Positions 24,295-36,214 of a DNA stretch of 64,000 nt are shown here, piece after piece. The translations under genes were made by a program, and so were the position numbers. The stretch comes from Riptortus pedestris. Lineage: Eukaryota > Arthropoda > Insecta > Hemiptera > Alydidae. The notes under the pieces were generated by a model. It was not told where the DNA came from. It worked only from the letters and a program-made list of their open reading frames with translations, and did not search any database. The stretch covers positions 70,450,001 to 70,514,000 of the forward strand of contig CM032232.1 in assembly GCA_019009955.1 (NCBI GenBank), written 5' to 3'. Each line of letters starts with the position of its first letter. Positions within the stretch are counted from its first letter, which is position 1.

Positions 24295-24360
<66 letters not shown>

Positions 24361-24830
24361 CTATTAACGCTCTAGCGGTCGAAATTTTAGTTTGATCGTT
24401 ACCAAACTCGGAATTTAATCGTTTTATGTAAAAAGGAAGATCAAGTTCGTTAATAGCTGGTATCAGACCAGTGGGAGGGGGGATTTTTGAAAATTCAAAA
24501 TATCCCCGTTCTTATGCGTCGGATCGAAATATTGTATAGAATGAATCTTATGGCAAATTAAATTTACTATAAACGTTCTCCTATACATTTATTCTGTATC
24601 TTGAATATTAACCGAGATATATGCATTTGTATTCTGCGTGTGGTCTGCTGGAGTCGGCTATGTTCAGACTTTCCACCGAGAGCTCATGCGGCCGTTCTGT
24701 AACTATTCATCCCTCGTGAATAGGTTTAGAGGTTTCTTACTATTACACTTGTTATTAGGCAGATTCCTCTATTGTAAAACTTCAATTGGAAAATCTCTTT
24801 AGTTTACGCAGCCCCTGCGTGACGGACCTT
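24173..24830 (-). mobile_element. Family A element, S subfamily, full length, inserted in a LINE
   Basis: A complete reverse copy: tail palindrome TGATTTCCCTTAAGGGAAATCA (24180-24201), tail, TA run (24299-24356), core, S interior, and head ending CAGCCCCTGCGTGACGGAC. LINE coding sequence lies on both sides, and joining the flanks at the A run restores the LINE motif. The flank evidence places the element end next to an A run on the head-first strand, equivalent to a T-T target on the other strand. Confidence 0.88.
24299..24356. repeat. (TA)n microsatellite
   Basis: About 29 TA units in the microsatellite slot of the surrounding family A copy. Confidence 0.95.
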
Positions 24831-25010
24831 TATGATTGTGTGGTTTACTATTTTTGAAAAACAAGTTTTTAGTCTTGCTCTTTGAGCAAAATATACAAAA
24901 TATTATAAGTTAGTTGTGATATTCCTGAAGTGGGCATAGCAAAACACGTTAAGTTCCTGTAAGTTAAGATTATTTTATTTCATGATCTCCCATTTCCAAT
25001 TCTAAATTTG
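24831..25010 (-). pseudogene. CR1/L2-like LINE C-terminus, part 2 (upstream)
   Basis: The minus strand here reads KNLFFKNSKPHNH immediately before the family A insertion, which is the expected block (N.F..NS..HNYNTR) just upstream of the part at 23830-24172. Stops further upstream show decay, and the 5' boundary is not defined. Confidence 0.5.
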
Positions 25011-25189
25011 GGTTTTCACATCTAATTAAATATATCAAGCTCAGTTTGATACAAATTCTATTTATACTAAGGTTGAAATAAAGAATAGAATTTGAAATAA
25101 TCTATGCGTCGTTTCAGTATAGGGAAAGTCTGTAGACTTTAAGTAGCCACCGTGAGGCTGTTTATTAGTGGCCCTTTGAGCATCTATTT

Positions 25190-25383
25190 CCTAGCTGGTG
25201 AGGCTAATCGTGGACCATCTTGGACTGGAGCACTATTGAGGCTAAAGTTCAAGGTTCAGTTGCCTCGTGACACTAGGTGTTTTAGGGAGGTGAGAGGACG
25301 CCCCCTAGCGACCTATTGCAGGCGAGGTTAGGAGCCGACGCTTGCCCAACCACTTATCCGACGGAGGAAATTTCCATCCAATA
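25190..25383 (+). repeat. Possible SINE remnant, GC-rich
   Basis: A GC-richer segment with an A-box-like CTAGCTGGTGAGGC at about 25192 and a B-box-like AAGGTTCAGTTGCC about 55 bases later, the spacing expected for a tRNA-derived promoter. It does not match the SINE family seen elsewhere in the window. No duplication or second copy is found here, so the call is weak. Confidence 0.25.
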
Positions 25384-25432
25384 TGAGACTGTCACGCAGG
25401 GGCTGCGTAAACAAGGGCAGATTTTGCACGAA
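25384..25432 (+). mobile_element. Family A head-only fragment
   Basis: Only the first 50 bases of the element are recognisable (ACTGTCACGCAGGGGCTGCGT, then AAACAAGGGCAGATTTTGC). No core or tail follows. Confidence 0.65.
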
Positions 25433-25632
25433 CAGAATGAACGATATATATGCACGTAATCTGGCTATAGGCCTGCGTAGGACACGTTATCTGCAGGATC
25501 TTATTTCTGTATATGCTCTCGCAAGAACTCTAATGCTCGATGAACGAGGTCTACAAATTTAAAATGAATGTGAGATTTTAAGTAAATATCAGCTTGAAAT
25601 AAAAATCGTATGAGCAGATGTGAGAGAATATA

Positions 25633-26075
25633 TTTAATGACATGTAATCATTACATTTTCATGATATATAATCATTATATTTTAATGATATTTAATCATT
25701 ATATTTTAGTAATATATAATTATTATATTTTAATAATATATTTAATCATTATATTTTAATAATATGTAATCATTATATTTTAATGATATGTAATCATTAT
25801 ATTTTTGTGATAAATAGACATTATTTTTTAATGATATATATAATCATTATATTTTAATGATATTTAATCATTATATTTTAGTCATATATAATCATTATAT
25901 TTTAATAATATATTTAATCATTATATTTTAATAATATGTAATCATTATATTTTAATGATACATATGTAATCATTATATTTTAATGATATATAATCATTAT
26001 ATTTTTGTGATATATAGACATTATTTTTTATTGATATATATAATCATTATATTTTAATGATATGTAAACATTATT
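25633..26075. repeat. AT-rich minisatellite, about 24-28-base unit
   Basis: About 17 units of the form TAATCATTATATTTTAATGATA, with length variants from extra TA or TTTAA steps. A higher-order pattern of several units appears to be duplicated (about 25650-25830 against 25840-26060). The unit contains near-inverted TCATTA and TAATGA, so strands could fold. No gene overlaps. Confidence 0.9.
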
Positions 26076-26139
26076 TTTACTGAAACATTATTTTTTGTTA
26101 GTTTTACTTTAAACTATACATGTTTTTCAATCGAAACTG

Positions 26140-26342
26140 TTTCAATTTTTACTATTAAAAAATTCAAGGTCGTATAAGGTAGCAATGAAATAAATTGTGG
26201 CCGTTAAAGTGTTAACATCTAAATTTAAAGTTGGTTAGGATTTCCTAAATTGTATGGTGCATATATTATTAATTCAAAAATAAACTGAGTTATTGGTATT
26301 TTAATTTTTTGTCCTGTATAAAAAATGAGATTGTTAATATTA

Positions 26343-26379
<37 letters not shown>

Positions 26380-26640
26380 ATTAAGGTTCTATCGGTCACA
26401 ATTAGCACAACCCCCTTTGTAGAAATCACCTGTTGATGTCATACGTTTGAAGCAATTTTCGGAATATTCCTTCATATAATATAATTATCGTCTTGGTCGT
26501 TTTTTTTTAATATCGCTTCGGTGTGAAATAAGTAAAATTAAAAAAAATCTCCGTTATTATTTGCTAGACCGTAATATGTTACATAACCACATTCTATGTC
26601 TCAGTGTACTTAATTTTTAGTATATCGATACCTAGTACGA
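26140..26640 (-). mobile_element. Probable decayed family A copy with (GT)n
   Basis: Scattered resemblances: GAAATCACCTGTTGATGTCATACG against the tail, CTCCGTTATTATTTGCTAGACCG against the core, and a GT run at 26346-26377 near a microsatellite position. Order and strand are only partly consistent, so this could be two overlapping remnants. Confidence 0.3.
26346..26377. repeat. (GT)n microsatellite
   Basis: About 16 GT units. Confidence 0.93.
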
Positions 26641-26644
26641 CACT

Positions 26645-26645
26645 G

Positions 26646-26682
<37 letters not shown>
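26645..26682. repeat. (CA)n microsatellite
   Basis: About 19 CA units. Confidence 0.93.
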
Positions 26683-26685
<3 letters not shown>

Positions 26686-26699
26686 GTACACATTGTAAG

Positions 26700-27557
26700 G
26701 CGCCTAGTCACAATTCTCAAGCAGACTAATTGTAAGTGAAACCAAGCCTGGCCTTCGAAATTGGCGAGACGATACAAGACTAAGAAATGAACATTTATTA
26801 TGTACACTTACCTTGTAAAAATACAAAAAAAAACACCTACCTTAATTTATTGCAACGTACATCTGTTTATTAATAATTGAGTCTCACAATGTAGGCAATC
26901 TGAGCTGAAATACCCGACTGTGTTAACAGTTTATAAATTCATAAATAAACCTTTTCTTATCATTGGAGCAAAATTAAATTCCTGTAAGGGATATTTACAT
27001 GATTATTCAGAAATTTCCATTTGCTTCTTTGTACACAAATGATTTTTCATGATTTTGATTATTCTTCTACTAAATTAAGCTTGTTACGGTAAATTAGATG
27101 AACTAATTATTAAAAAAAAAGAAATGATGATAATGGGAAATTTTCAGGAGATAATATAACAAGGTAACTGGTATTCGGAGAATAATCAAACCTCAAGGAC
27201 TTTTCTTTCTATCCACTGGTAATTAATATTCTATTTCTGTACCCAAAAAAGTATATGATTAGAATTGGATTAATTAATAAAATTGAAAGTGATGTTCACA
27301 TTGTGGCTGTTTATACCTTTGTTGTAATAATTAATTCTCTAATGAATATAATACATTCAATAAAAAAAATAAACAGATCTATAATTTAAGACTTCCTTTT
27401 TCACATGTCCATATTTTTACACCACTGTTCTGTTACGAGCAAATGAGGTATGGCATTCTATAAATAAATATTTAAATTTTTAATCAATAAATAAAATAAA
27501 CTTTGATAATAGACTGCCAATAATAAATACGTATTTCATTACGCATTTGCATTCCTT
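26700..27557. other. AT-rich spacer, no gene seen
   Basis: About 860 bases without a supported feature. Confidence 0.4.
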
Positions 27558-27569
27558 GCGAATGAATTA

Positions 27570-27796
27570 TCATTATTATTAATTAACGTCCACTATTTGC
27601 AACTCAGGCTAATTGGGACGGGTTATCTACAGGTTACCACCCATTTCTAGCCAGGGTGGGATTTTAGGATGTTATTTAATGAATTTCGTCACTAAATAAT
27701 TTCCATTGCCCAGGCGAGAATCGAACTTGCCACTCTAGGTTTGCCATGTGAGATAGAGATCAACGCTTTAACTCGCATGGCTAACCTGAGCCCCAA
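27570..27796 (-). mobile_element. tRNA-derived SINE, full length with 12-bp TSD
   Basis: Same family as the copy at 7443-7676, in reverse: tail (ATTAACGTCCACTATTTGC), body (TTCTAGCCAGGGTGGG), B box (GGCGAGAATCGAACTTGCC on the plus strand), and a head ending GGCTAACCTGAGCCCC. The 12-base sequence GCGAATGAATTA occurs at 27558-27569 and 27797-27808 without mismatch, a clear target-site duplication and a sign of a relatively recent insertion. Confidence 0.9.
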
Positions 27797-27808
27797 GCGA
27801 ATGAATTA

Positions 27809-28670
27809 GTTAAAAATCTTGCTTTTTAATGAAACACAATTAACAATAAAGTAAACTTACGAATACTTATTTCTCTTATAGAACAAAATTTCTTAGATTT
27901 TAAATTTTCTGTAAAGAGTTAAAAGATATTAAATATGTTATATGAAAATTAAAAGAAAATACACACAGTAATTTATGTCATTCAATTCTAAAGAACTTTG
28001 TTTAAATGAAATTCTCATTTGCATTCAAACAATTTTACTCGGTGTCATTAATAATGTTACCTAAATTGAGTATCTATTTATGTCAACAGGTAAATGATAA
28101 CTACCTCATTTTCTTCTGTGTATAACATTTCAGCCGGTACAAAAAAAAAATAAAAAAGTAATGTATTGGATAAATTAGAGGAGCAAATGCGAGAGTGGCG
28201 TGTTCATGAAAGCGATGGAGTTTTTTCACCCGCGCGTTATTTTTACATCAAGCTGAAAATAAATCAGCTCAACTGAGTGGGCTTTTGCCGAATACAGACT
28301 TGGATACAGCTTCGCTATCCTTTTTGGTTCTATAGAAATGACTTTGCCAATAATATTTCTGGTTCTTTCCCCCGACAAACAATACTGTATTTAAAGCAAA
28401 TACATATTTTTTTTTTTCAAATACTATTTACGGAAACACAAAAATGCATAATTATATGACACAATGGTAGCTGATAGCTTAATACATATCTGAAAAAAAC
28501 ATAACACTTCTAGAAAATAATTGAACATGAGAATAATTTCTTAATCAAAGAACTTATGAAATAGTTTTTACAAAAAAAAATCAGGGAAGCCCAATTGATA
28601 CAAAAATAAGAAGAATACAAGAAGCTTAGAAAGTACATCTATTTAACGAAAAGTAAATTCATATTAGCAG
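27809..28670. other. AT-rich spacer, no gene seen
   Basis: About 860 bases. The 60-codon frame at 28277-28459 has no recognised motif. Confidence 0.4.
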
Positions 28671-29507
28671 ATTTCTCTTAAGTGGTTGCAATTTTTGTTT
28701 GATCGTAACCAAACTCAATATTTAATTGTTTTGTTTATAAAAATTAAAAAAAAAGATAAAGTTCGTTGATGAATGAATTCGGACAAAGGGGGCAAACGGG
28801 GATTTTCGACTATTTGAAATATCTCCGCTACTATTCGTCGGGCCGACAAAATTGTATATAACTAATCTTATTGCAAATTAAATTTACAATAAATATTGTA
28901 CATATATACATTTATCCTCTATCTTGAATATTAACCGATATATAAGCATTTTTCAGTTTTCAGCCTTTAGCAAACCCTCACTTCTACTCATGTCACATAA
29001 AAAATACTCTATTATATAATAAACCACTATATACGGAGCTTAAATACTAAATATTATTTTCACGAGACCTTTATTATACGAGATACATGCAAATATGTTC
29101 TGTTGATCCCCCCCCCTGACTTAAGCTCTTGGACTACTAAGATTTGAGTGATTGAGATCTAAATTATTCTGATTCGTTATTAATTATAGTACTAGATATA
29201 TTAAATAGTTTTTAATAAAATTTATATGTTATAATCAGACGAATGTCATTAGTTGTTTTTCTTTCCGGCGAAAAATATTTATATGCATCTGTTCAGCTCT
29301 GAGAGGTTGGCAGACCTGTTTATTTGCAATTCAGCTTTCCGTTGGGTAAGCTGAATTGCAAATGACTGACATATTTCTCATTACCGTTTGTATTTATTTA
29401 CTTAATATTCACGGTGGTGTTAAGTGTTACCAGTCTGTAGATTTATCAATTGTAAAACTTCACGAAGGTAAACTGCTCAGTTTTAGCAGCCTCTGCGTGA
29501 TGGACGT
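28671..29507 (-). mobile_element. Family A element, L-type composite, tail deleted
   Basis: Reverse copy that starts with half of the terminal palindrome (TAGCAGATTTCTCTTAAG) and jumps straight to the core edge (TGGTTGCAATTTTTGTTTGATCG), so tail and microsatellite are deleted. The core is followed by the L interior (CCTCACTTCTACTCATG) and then by the variant interior shared with 2315-2577 (C-run, CTCTTGGACTACTAA, GGTGGTGTTAAGTGTTACCAGT). The head is diverged (CAGCCTCTGCGTGATGGAC). Confidence 0.72.
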
Positions 29508-30684
29508 TTTTTTCATTCATCATTATATTAAATAAATTAAAATTAAGTCTTTCCATTTTACGGCTGGAAGGAAGCTGGAAGGAAATTACTTCCTGGTTTG
29601 TAAGAAATACATTATCAGAAGTTGATATATTGTACATATAAGTCCATCTACGAGACATCTTTTCTAAACCAAAATAGAAGGAAAATAGAATTCCCGTATG
29701 ATTGACATAAGAAATGGAGTTCACATAACGAAAGAAGAAAATATTTGGCTCATCAGCCCTTGAATGACTGAGGTGGTTTGAATTCCCTGATGCCACTGCA
29801 GAACAACTACTCAACTGCCTCTTGATGCTGAGTGGACACAGGGTCACACAGACAGATGCTCAAAAATCAAAATTCGGCGATGAAATTTAGTGTGCAATCC
29901 CTGCGGCCATTAATCTTGGTTCCTCTACCAAATCCAGTGATTAAACCACTGGGGAACAGTCACTATTGAGTCGTATAATAGGAACAAGAAATGTGTAGCC
30001 AAAGGAAGTTAGTGATAATTAAAAATACTATATAGCATCGCAGAGAAATAAGGTCAAACAGGGTTTTATGTTGTCCACGATGAGTCTTTGTTTACTAGCT
30101 TTGACTGATTTACCGCGTTGTTTTGACAAGTTTTTGTTGTCTCAGGCCTCATTTTATCTTCAAGTGTTTACTCAGGCCATTTATAACATAGGAAGATATA
30201 TTCAATACAAGTAGTATTATTAACACTACAGACTATACTTCAAATCCCACGGCTTACAGCTTATGCAGCTAATATTACCTAGCAATAAAGCAATATTTTT
30301 TTAGGTGTATTAGCAAAAGGAAATGTCTATTTATATAAATTTAAAAAATACTGGAATTATTAAAATTATCCTAAACAAGGGTAAGATTTTAAAGCTTTGT
30401 GCTGCGAAGAGGTTTTAAAATTACTGACCACTTTTACTCCCCTGTACGAAGTTAAAGAATTATTTTAGCTTGAAAGAATTTTGGTTTTTAGATTTCAACA
30501 GAACTATTCGTTTGGTACCTCACTGAGCAAACTAATTTGTCTCATTTTGGCGTTACGTCTATACGTATGCAAATCATAAACAACCAGCCTTTACACGACG
30601 AAATTTCAAATTTATGGCTTCTGTAAGATTTAGTCATGAATCACTTCTTTTGATCGAAATGGGATAATTAAGATGCAGTTTATC
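29508..30684. other. Spacer; GC-richer patch near 29750-29980
   Basis: The patch around 29750-29980 has a tRNA-promoter-like appearance on the minus strand (CCCAGTGGTTTAATCACTGG), so a decayed SINE of a different family is possible. The 133-codon minus frame at 29446-29847 spans this and the family A head and has no recognised domain; I regard it as chance. The rest is AT-rich. Confidence 0.3.
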
Positions 30685-30922
30685 GGGGCCATGTCATGTT
30701 AGCCGTTTAAGTTAAAGGGTAGACCTTAATCTCACAAGGTAAAACCTAGCGTGGTGAGTTCGATTCCCGGCCCAGACCTAAACAATTTATTTAGTGACGG
30801 AATTCATTAAATAAAATACTTGGTCTCACCGTGGATAGAAAAGGATGGTAACCTGTAGATATACCCTCTCCTGATTAGCCTTAATTGCAAAGAGTGGTCG
30901 TTAATAAATAATTTAATTTTTT
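30685..30922 (+). mobile_element. tRNA-derived SINE, diverged, with imperfect TSD
   Basis: Forward copy of the window's SINE: GTTAGCCGTTTAAGTTAAAG head, B box GTGAGTTCGATTCCCGG, body and TAATAAATAATTTAA tail. Flanking 14-base segments (TAAGATGCAGTTTA at 30668-30681 and TAAGCTGTGGTTTA at 30923-30936) agree at all but three positions, consistent with an older target-site duplication. Confidence 0.8.
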
Positions 30923-30936
30923 TAAGCTGTGGTTTA

Positions 30937-31795
30937 GAGATGAGTGAAAATTAAGAATTTCTAATTTCTCCATTCCTATTAGATTTACAAAAGATTAGTT
31001 TAGGGTCTATTCTGGTGAAGAAAGATTTTCAATTAAATTTTCTTGTAGTTAATTTATTTTATACTATTAAATTTGGCCACTTAATAATAAAACAATTTAA
31101 TATGCCATTTATCGAAAATATATTTTATGTAATTTTTAAGTTAAAGAAAATGGTAAGAAGTTATCATTAAAACCCCAAGGACACCTTGATGCCTTTATTG
31201 TTTGTACTTGTTTGAAGTCACAGGATGCCTATTGAAAAGCATAACTCCTGCAACTCACCCATAACCAAACACATCAAACTGCTACTTACTACAAAGTAAC
31301 ATAATTACTATGCCTTGTTCGGCTGTCAAGTCACGACTTGACTTCAAGCCTTGTGAATAATAATGAAGGAAGTCGAACCACACGTATATTTCAGCAGAAA
31401 ATGTAGAAAGATAATTCTTGGATATAAAATTGACACCAACGTGTTTGCAACTATTTCTGAGGATTTCACCCTACTCACAAAGATCATAGCTTTTTTAGCA
31501 TTTGATAACTATAATATGTATTATTTAGTTCTGTATTTTCTCAAAAGTTATACATTTTTTTTTATACAAATGTGTAGAATGTGATCTTATAAATCAATCA
31601 TAGTCTGAAAAATAATGACCTTTAACTCTGGCACAGTAATATAATTCTACTAAACAAGCATAAACCCCAATTTGAATTCCCTTGCATTTGGCATTGTTTG
31701 TGATCACTTCCAAGTGTTGTGGATTAGTTTTTACTATGTTATTAGAAGTATGTCTACTAATCTTTTGAAAATTTTATAAAACGTACAATTTGTGT
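30937..31795. other. AT-rich spacer, no gene seen
   Basis: About 860 bases. The 73-codon frame at 31363-31584 shows no recognised motif. Confidence 0.4.
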
Positions 31796-31925
31796 TGCTA
31801 CGGATAATCGAGACGAGCTGCCTACAGTTTCCACCCTTTTCTTACAAAAGTGGGCATTTAATTTATTTATTTATCACTAAATAAATTTTAATTGCCAAGG
31901 GAAAAGGACTCTAGGTTTAAGCGAG
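31796..31925 (-). mobile_element. Decayed SINE fragment
   Basis: Reverse remnant of the same tRNA-derived SINE: TTGCTACGGATAATCGAGACG corresponds to the tail and body junction. The CTACAGTTTCCACCCTTTTCT and TCACTAAATAAATTTTAATTGCC segments follow in order, then CTCTAGGTTTA. The tRNA-like head is lost. Confidence 0.6.
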
Positions 31926-33516
31926 TGTTTACCATAAGTTCTATTAAAATAGATGCTCCTTGTTAAAAAAACTATTGTAGGTGCTCATCTCATTTAATTT
32001 TATTTTCCGGGTATCTGAATCACATTCCTCCAGATAAGCTATTATTTTTAGACTTGCGAGAAACTGCAAAATGGTAGGCGTATTAAGTGTAGAAAGACCA
32101 TTATTTATTTTTAACAACTTTCTGGACTGGCAACCGTTACGAGTGAAGAAATGAAGCAAAATAGTTCATAATGAGATTCACCAGATTGACACCTCACTAA
32201 TGGCTAAGATGTTTGCCAAAAACCTTAAAGACTAGAACAAAGACAAAAAAAAAAGATTGACAAATGGTTTGCCATTTTTTTGGTTACATTGACAGTAGTA
32301 TTATTTGAGTTACGACTTTTGATTATACATTAATTACTTATTATATTAGAAAATGTTGAATCGATCCCAGTACACTCGTGAATAGGTTGATCTCAGTCGG
32401 AAGTGTTTCAATGATCAATGCACTCAAATATATTTTTGATGAATGAGATTCTTTTCAATTGTTTCTGCTCCAACACCCGACTTCCCTTCAGAGGTTAATC
32501 TTGTGTGATAAACAATTTAAGCAAAATTGTTATCTGAGTATCCAAAGTCAATTCAATTTGATGGTTCGGCATCATCAAACGCCCAATTCGTCTATAGATG
32601 CGTTTTATAATATTGTGCTCTGCATCCCTCTGAAGGTGCTTCTGGAGAAACAAAAGTAGTCTAAAAATGAGATTCTCTTAATAAATAACAATTCATTTTA
32701 ATTTTTTTTTTATCCTTGTTAGACGTTACATGTCATTTTTCTTTAGTTTTATTATTAATTAACTACTTTTTACACATTGTTGCCTATTGTATGAGTTTTT
32801 ATTTATTTTTTTGCGCTCTTATTGGGTTTTGTATCTTGAACAGTCTCTGATTATGGAGCTTTCTCTTCGAAAGTGTGCTTTGCATAATTAACATTTGTAG
32901 AGGACAAGGCCTTTTTATTGATTCTGATCAATAGCAACACGGCGTCAACAAACCTTCCTTCTCAGGTGCCGCTGTAGGACGGTGAAACCCAATATCACTC
33001 ATCTGCCACCAGTTAATTTGTATCAGCTGATTTTTATAACCTGAATCTTATCAACTGCTTTTTTTTGTTAATTTAAAATGCTGAATATTCAAAATAGGTT
33101 TGATTAAAGATTTATAGATTAAAAGAGTACAAAAACCTATATATCATTTTTTTTTTCGGTTTTCGTTTTCAAACCAACATTCAATGATGGTGGACAAAAA
33201 TAGAAGAAAAAAAAACCTCTAATTGAGAAACTCAGATTAAGCGTTTAAAAAAGTGCTTACGGAAAATAATTATTATATTTTCAAATCAGCAATTTAAATG
33301 GTAAACGGTACCATTTTTGAGATTTTTTTCATTAAAAAAGTTTATTTATTTGTTTATTACAATATATCTCATCTACTAAAGATAAATCCATAGTTCTTTG
33401 AAGAAACGAGTTTCTGTTAAAAATGCAAAAAGCCTTTTGATGCCTTCTTCATCGTGTCTTGAGTTCTCTTAAGTACGGTTTAAGGTTCAAAGCTGTTTTT
33501 TCAATTTTGTATTTTT
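31926..33516. other. AT-rich spacer, no gene seen
   Basis: About 1.6 kb. Frames at 31944-32159 and 32459-32659 have no recognised motif. The last 150 bases may include the 3' UTR of the LINE remnant that follows. Confidence 0.4.
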
Positions 33517-33750
33517 TACAAATTAAGGAGAAGATGTGAGAGACTAAGATGGACATTACAACAATCGCAGGTTGGTGGGAATAAACCTTTCAATAAATAA
33601 CTATTTGTTAATTTTGTGTGTCCAATTCGGAAATGGGCAAGAACAGCCTTCTATTTTCGTGGTTTCTACTTGTGGGATATTGTCCGTCGCTCAGTAATTT
33701 ATTTAATTTAGTTAGTTCTACCCATGTTTCTTCGACCAGTCTGACTTCCA
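33517..33750 (-). pseudogene. RNase H-type LINE tail, second family or subfamily
   Basis: The minus strand reads VELTKLNKLLSDGQYPTSRN, then after a one-base frame change near 33640 VLAHFRIGHTKLTNSYLLKG, then PPTCDCCNVHLSLSHLL up to a stop at 33517-33519. This is the same C-terminal knuckle region as at 7044-7364 and 36345-36581 but clearly diverged from both, so it is a different LINE lineage. Truncated at the 5' side and frameshifted. Confidence 0.7.
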
Positions 33751-34139
33751 GCTTTTAAATTTGAGTTGCTGAAACTCATATAAAAGTGAGTAACTCACAT
33801 AAAGTTTAAACAACAGCAGAAAAGAAATTCCTGACATATACCGGCTGATGAATATCGATCAAATGGAGTTGTATTAGTCGTTAACATTCTGAAAAAAAAA
33901 ATATATGTGTTGTCAAGGTGAGATTAATACTTACCGTAGAATGTTTGAGCGCCACCTAGGAAAACGTGAAACATTTAGGGCAAGCTGTTATTAATGTAGT
34001 TTTGAATTGAGTGTTTATTGACCTTCAGCCAACCAACTGGTGAGAATAAACAACAAAAATATTTGCTCTGGCATATAAGTAGTGTTGTTTTGACTGAGAA
34101 TTGTAGCGTACCTCTCTATGTGATTATATCATTTTAAAA
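33751..34139. other. Spacer, no gene seen
   Basis: About 390 bases between the LINE tail and the next family A copy. A small ABAB duplication (AACTCATATAAAAGTGAGTAACTCACATAAAG) occurs near 33770-33806. No coding signal. Confidence 0.4.
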
Positions 34140-34739
34140 AAGTCCGTCATGCAGGGGCTGCGTTAAATAAGCAGATTTCCCCACTTGAGTTCCGTATTTG
34201 CATTTATCTCAATATTTGTTTTTTAGGCTTAAAATAAAGTGATTCATAATATAACAGCTTATTGTAGGACATGACATGAGTAGGAGTGGGGAGGAGGGTT
34301 TACTGAAGCCTGAAAACAAAAAAACTCAAATACCACGGTCAATATCAAAGACAATGAAAACATATACATAACAACATTTATAGTTATTTTAATTTGCAAT
34401 ACGATTGGATCTATACACATTTTCGATCCGACGCACAGTAACGGAGATGTTTTGAATTTTCGAAAATCCTACCTTCTAAACTCCCCCTCCCACTGGTTCG
34501 ATTTCAGCCGTTAACGAACTTCATCTTTATTTTTACATAAAACGTTTAAATATGGAGTTTGGTAACGATCAAGCAAAAATTGTGACCACTAGAGCGTTTA
34601 CAGACAAAATATATATATATATAATTTTGAACGGACCTCATTTTCGCTATCTCCTGGGTAGGATCATTAGACATTAGCAGAAAATTTTCAAAAATCGCTT
34701 CATGAGCACGGACATCAATAGCTGATTTCCCCTGCTAAG
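34140..34739 (+). mobile_element. Family A element, L subfamily, nearly full length
   Basis: Forward copy: head GTCCGTCATGCAGGGGC after an A run, L interior (GACATGAGTAGGAGTGGGG), core, a very short TA run (34608-34623), and a tail truncated in the terminal palindrome (GCTGATTTCCCCTGCTAAG, lacking TTAAGGGAAAT). The deletion removes exactly the palindrome centre and part of the second arm. Confidence 0.83.
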
Positions 34740-36214
34740 AATAATGTATCTTCTATGTGGAACATACATTCTATTGAGTCATAGGACTTACAAGTTCATA
34801 ATAAATTAATGTTTGACAGTTATGTTTTAGTAAATGAGGCCATGAAAACAGTTATCAATTATAAATAATCCTGGAGGTTTCATTTAGTCTATCGTGTATC
34901 CTCCGTATAACCTATTTAACTTGACCGACCTGGAATGTTATATTACACCAGGCAGAGCAAAAACGAATTTGGCAAAGTACAATAGACACTTTGATTGAAG
35001 AAGGGGAATTAAAATATTAATAGTATTCAAAGAAGCGCGAAGTATTTTGGCATTGGGCGGGTTTGGCTCACCTTTCCGTTCTAGTAGACTGCTAGTCGCT
35101 TACGTCCGTCCTAAATAACATTTTTCTTAGAATCTGAGGCAATTTAAAATTACTTTAATCGCTTTTAAACGATTTCGTAATTGGTTCCGTTTTCGGGCAG
35201 TCTAGATAGTTATCAGAGGAATGAATTAAACATATTAGGAAAAGCTGGTTTAATATTGCATTCACATCGCAGATATATCTCGACTATAATTGCTATACTT
35301 AAGTGTTATACTCCAAATAAAAAAATTACAACCATTTAAACTAGCAAATCGGCTAACGTTTCGTAGAAAAAAATTAACATAAGTCACCTGCAGTGCTATT
35401 ATCAATTCGTGGAGTATGCTTGCTCTTCACTATTTAATTTCCTTTTTTTTAAATTAATAGTAACATTTAATATACGTCAATATTAAAATGTAGACAATAT
35501 GAAATATGTAAAACGGATTTTTGCTGACGAGTGGAAGTTTGACCCAGAAATATAAACATTTTAAATATGGAATTTTATAATTAGAGGATGAAATAATCAA
35601 AATAAAATATACATTATAAAAGGAATTTTTTATTTATTTTTGATTTTTTCACAATCATGAAATACCCTTGCAGAGTTACAAATGTATTCAATTCAAACGT
35701 AAAATTACAAACACTACAAATGAAGCAACTCAATCTATAATTAATAATTTGAAAACAATGGGGAGTAAACCCATCCCTTCAGTATACTTACCAAATTAAT
35801 GTTTTTGAAACTAGCATATATTTTTAAATTTGATACTCTCTAATATAGTAGGTTTATATAGCCGAAGCGGGCCTAAACCGTATTAGTGAGAAAATCAAGC
35901 AAGTAAACAATAGACCCACTCAAACAGGTAAACAGGCCCACATGGACTAAACGTAAACATTCTAATAAGGATAACAGGATATGCAACTACTAGCATGGAA
36001 CACACTGGCTATGAATATGGCAGGTTTGAAGCTAATGCTTTCCTACCAAAGGATGTATTTTGATGATATCATATTTTTCGCACATTTAACAGTAAGAACT
36101 TTTGACTCCGATCTCGGGGGATTAATAACAGGAGAACGTTAATTTGAGATGTGTCAAAAAATTATATATTTAATTTTAAGACAACGTTAGCTAGCTTTGA
36201 AATTTTATTATTCA
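34740..36214. other. AT-rich spacer, no gene seen
   Basis: About 1.5 kb without a recognised repeat, RNA gene or open frame. Confidence 0.4.

Noticed and set aside
29446..29847. 133-codon minus-strand frame
   Set aside because: It runs from the family A head into a GC-richer patch, has no recognised domain, and no splice or promoter context supports it.
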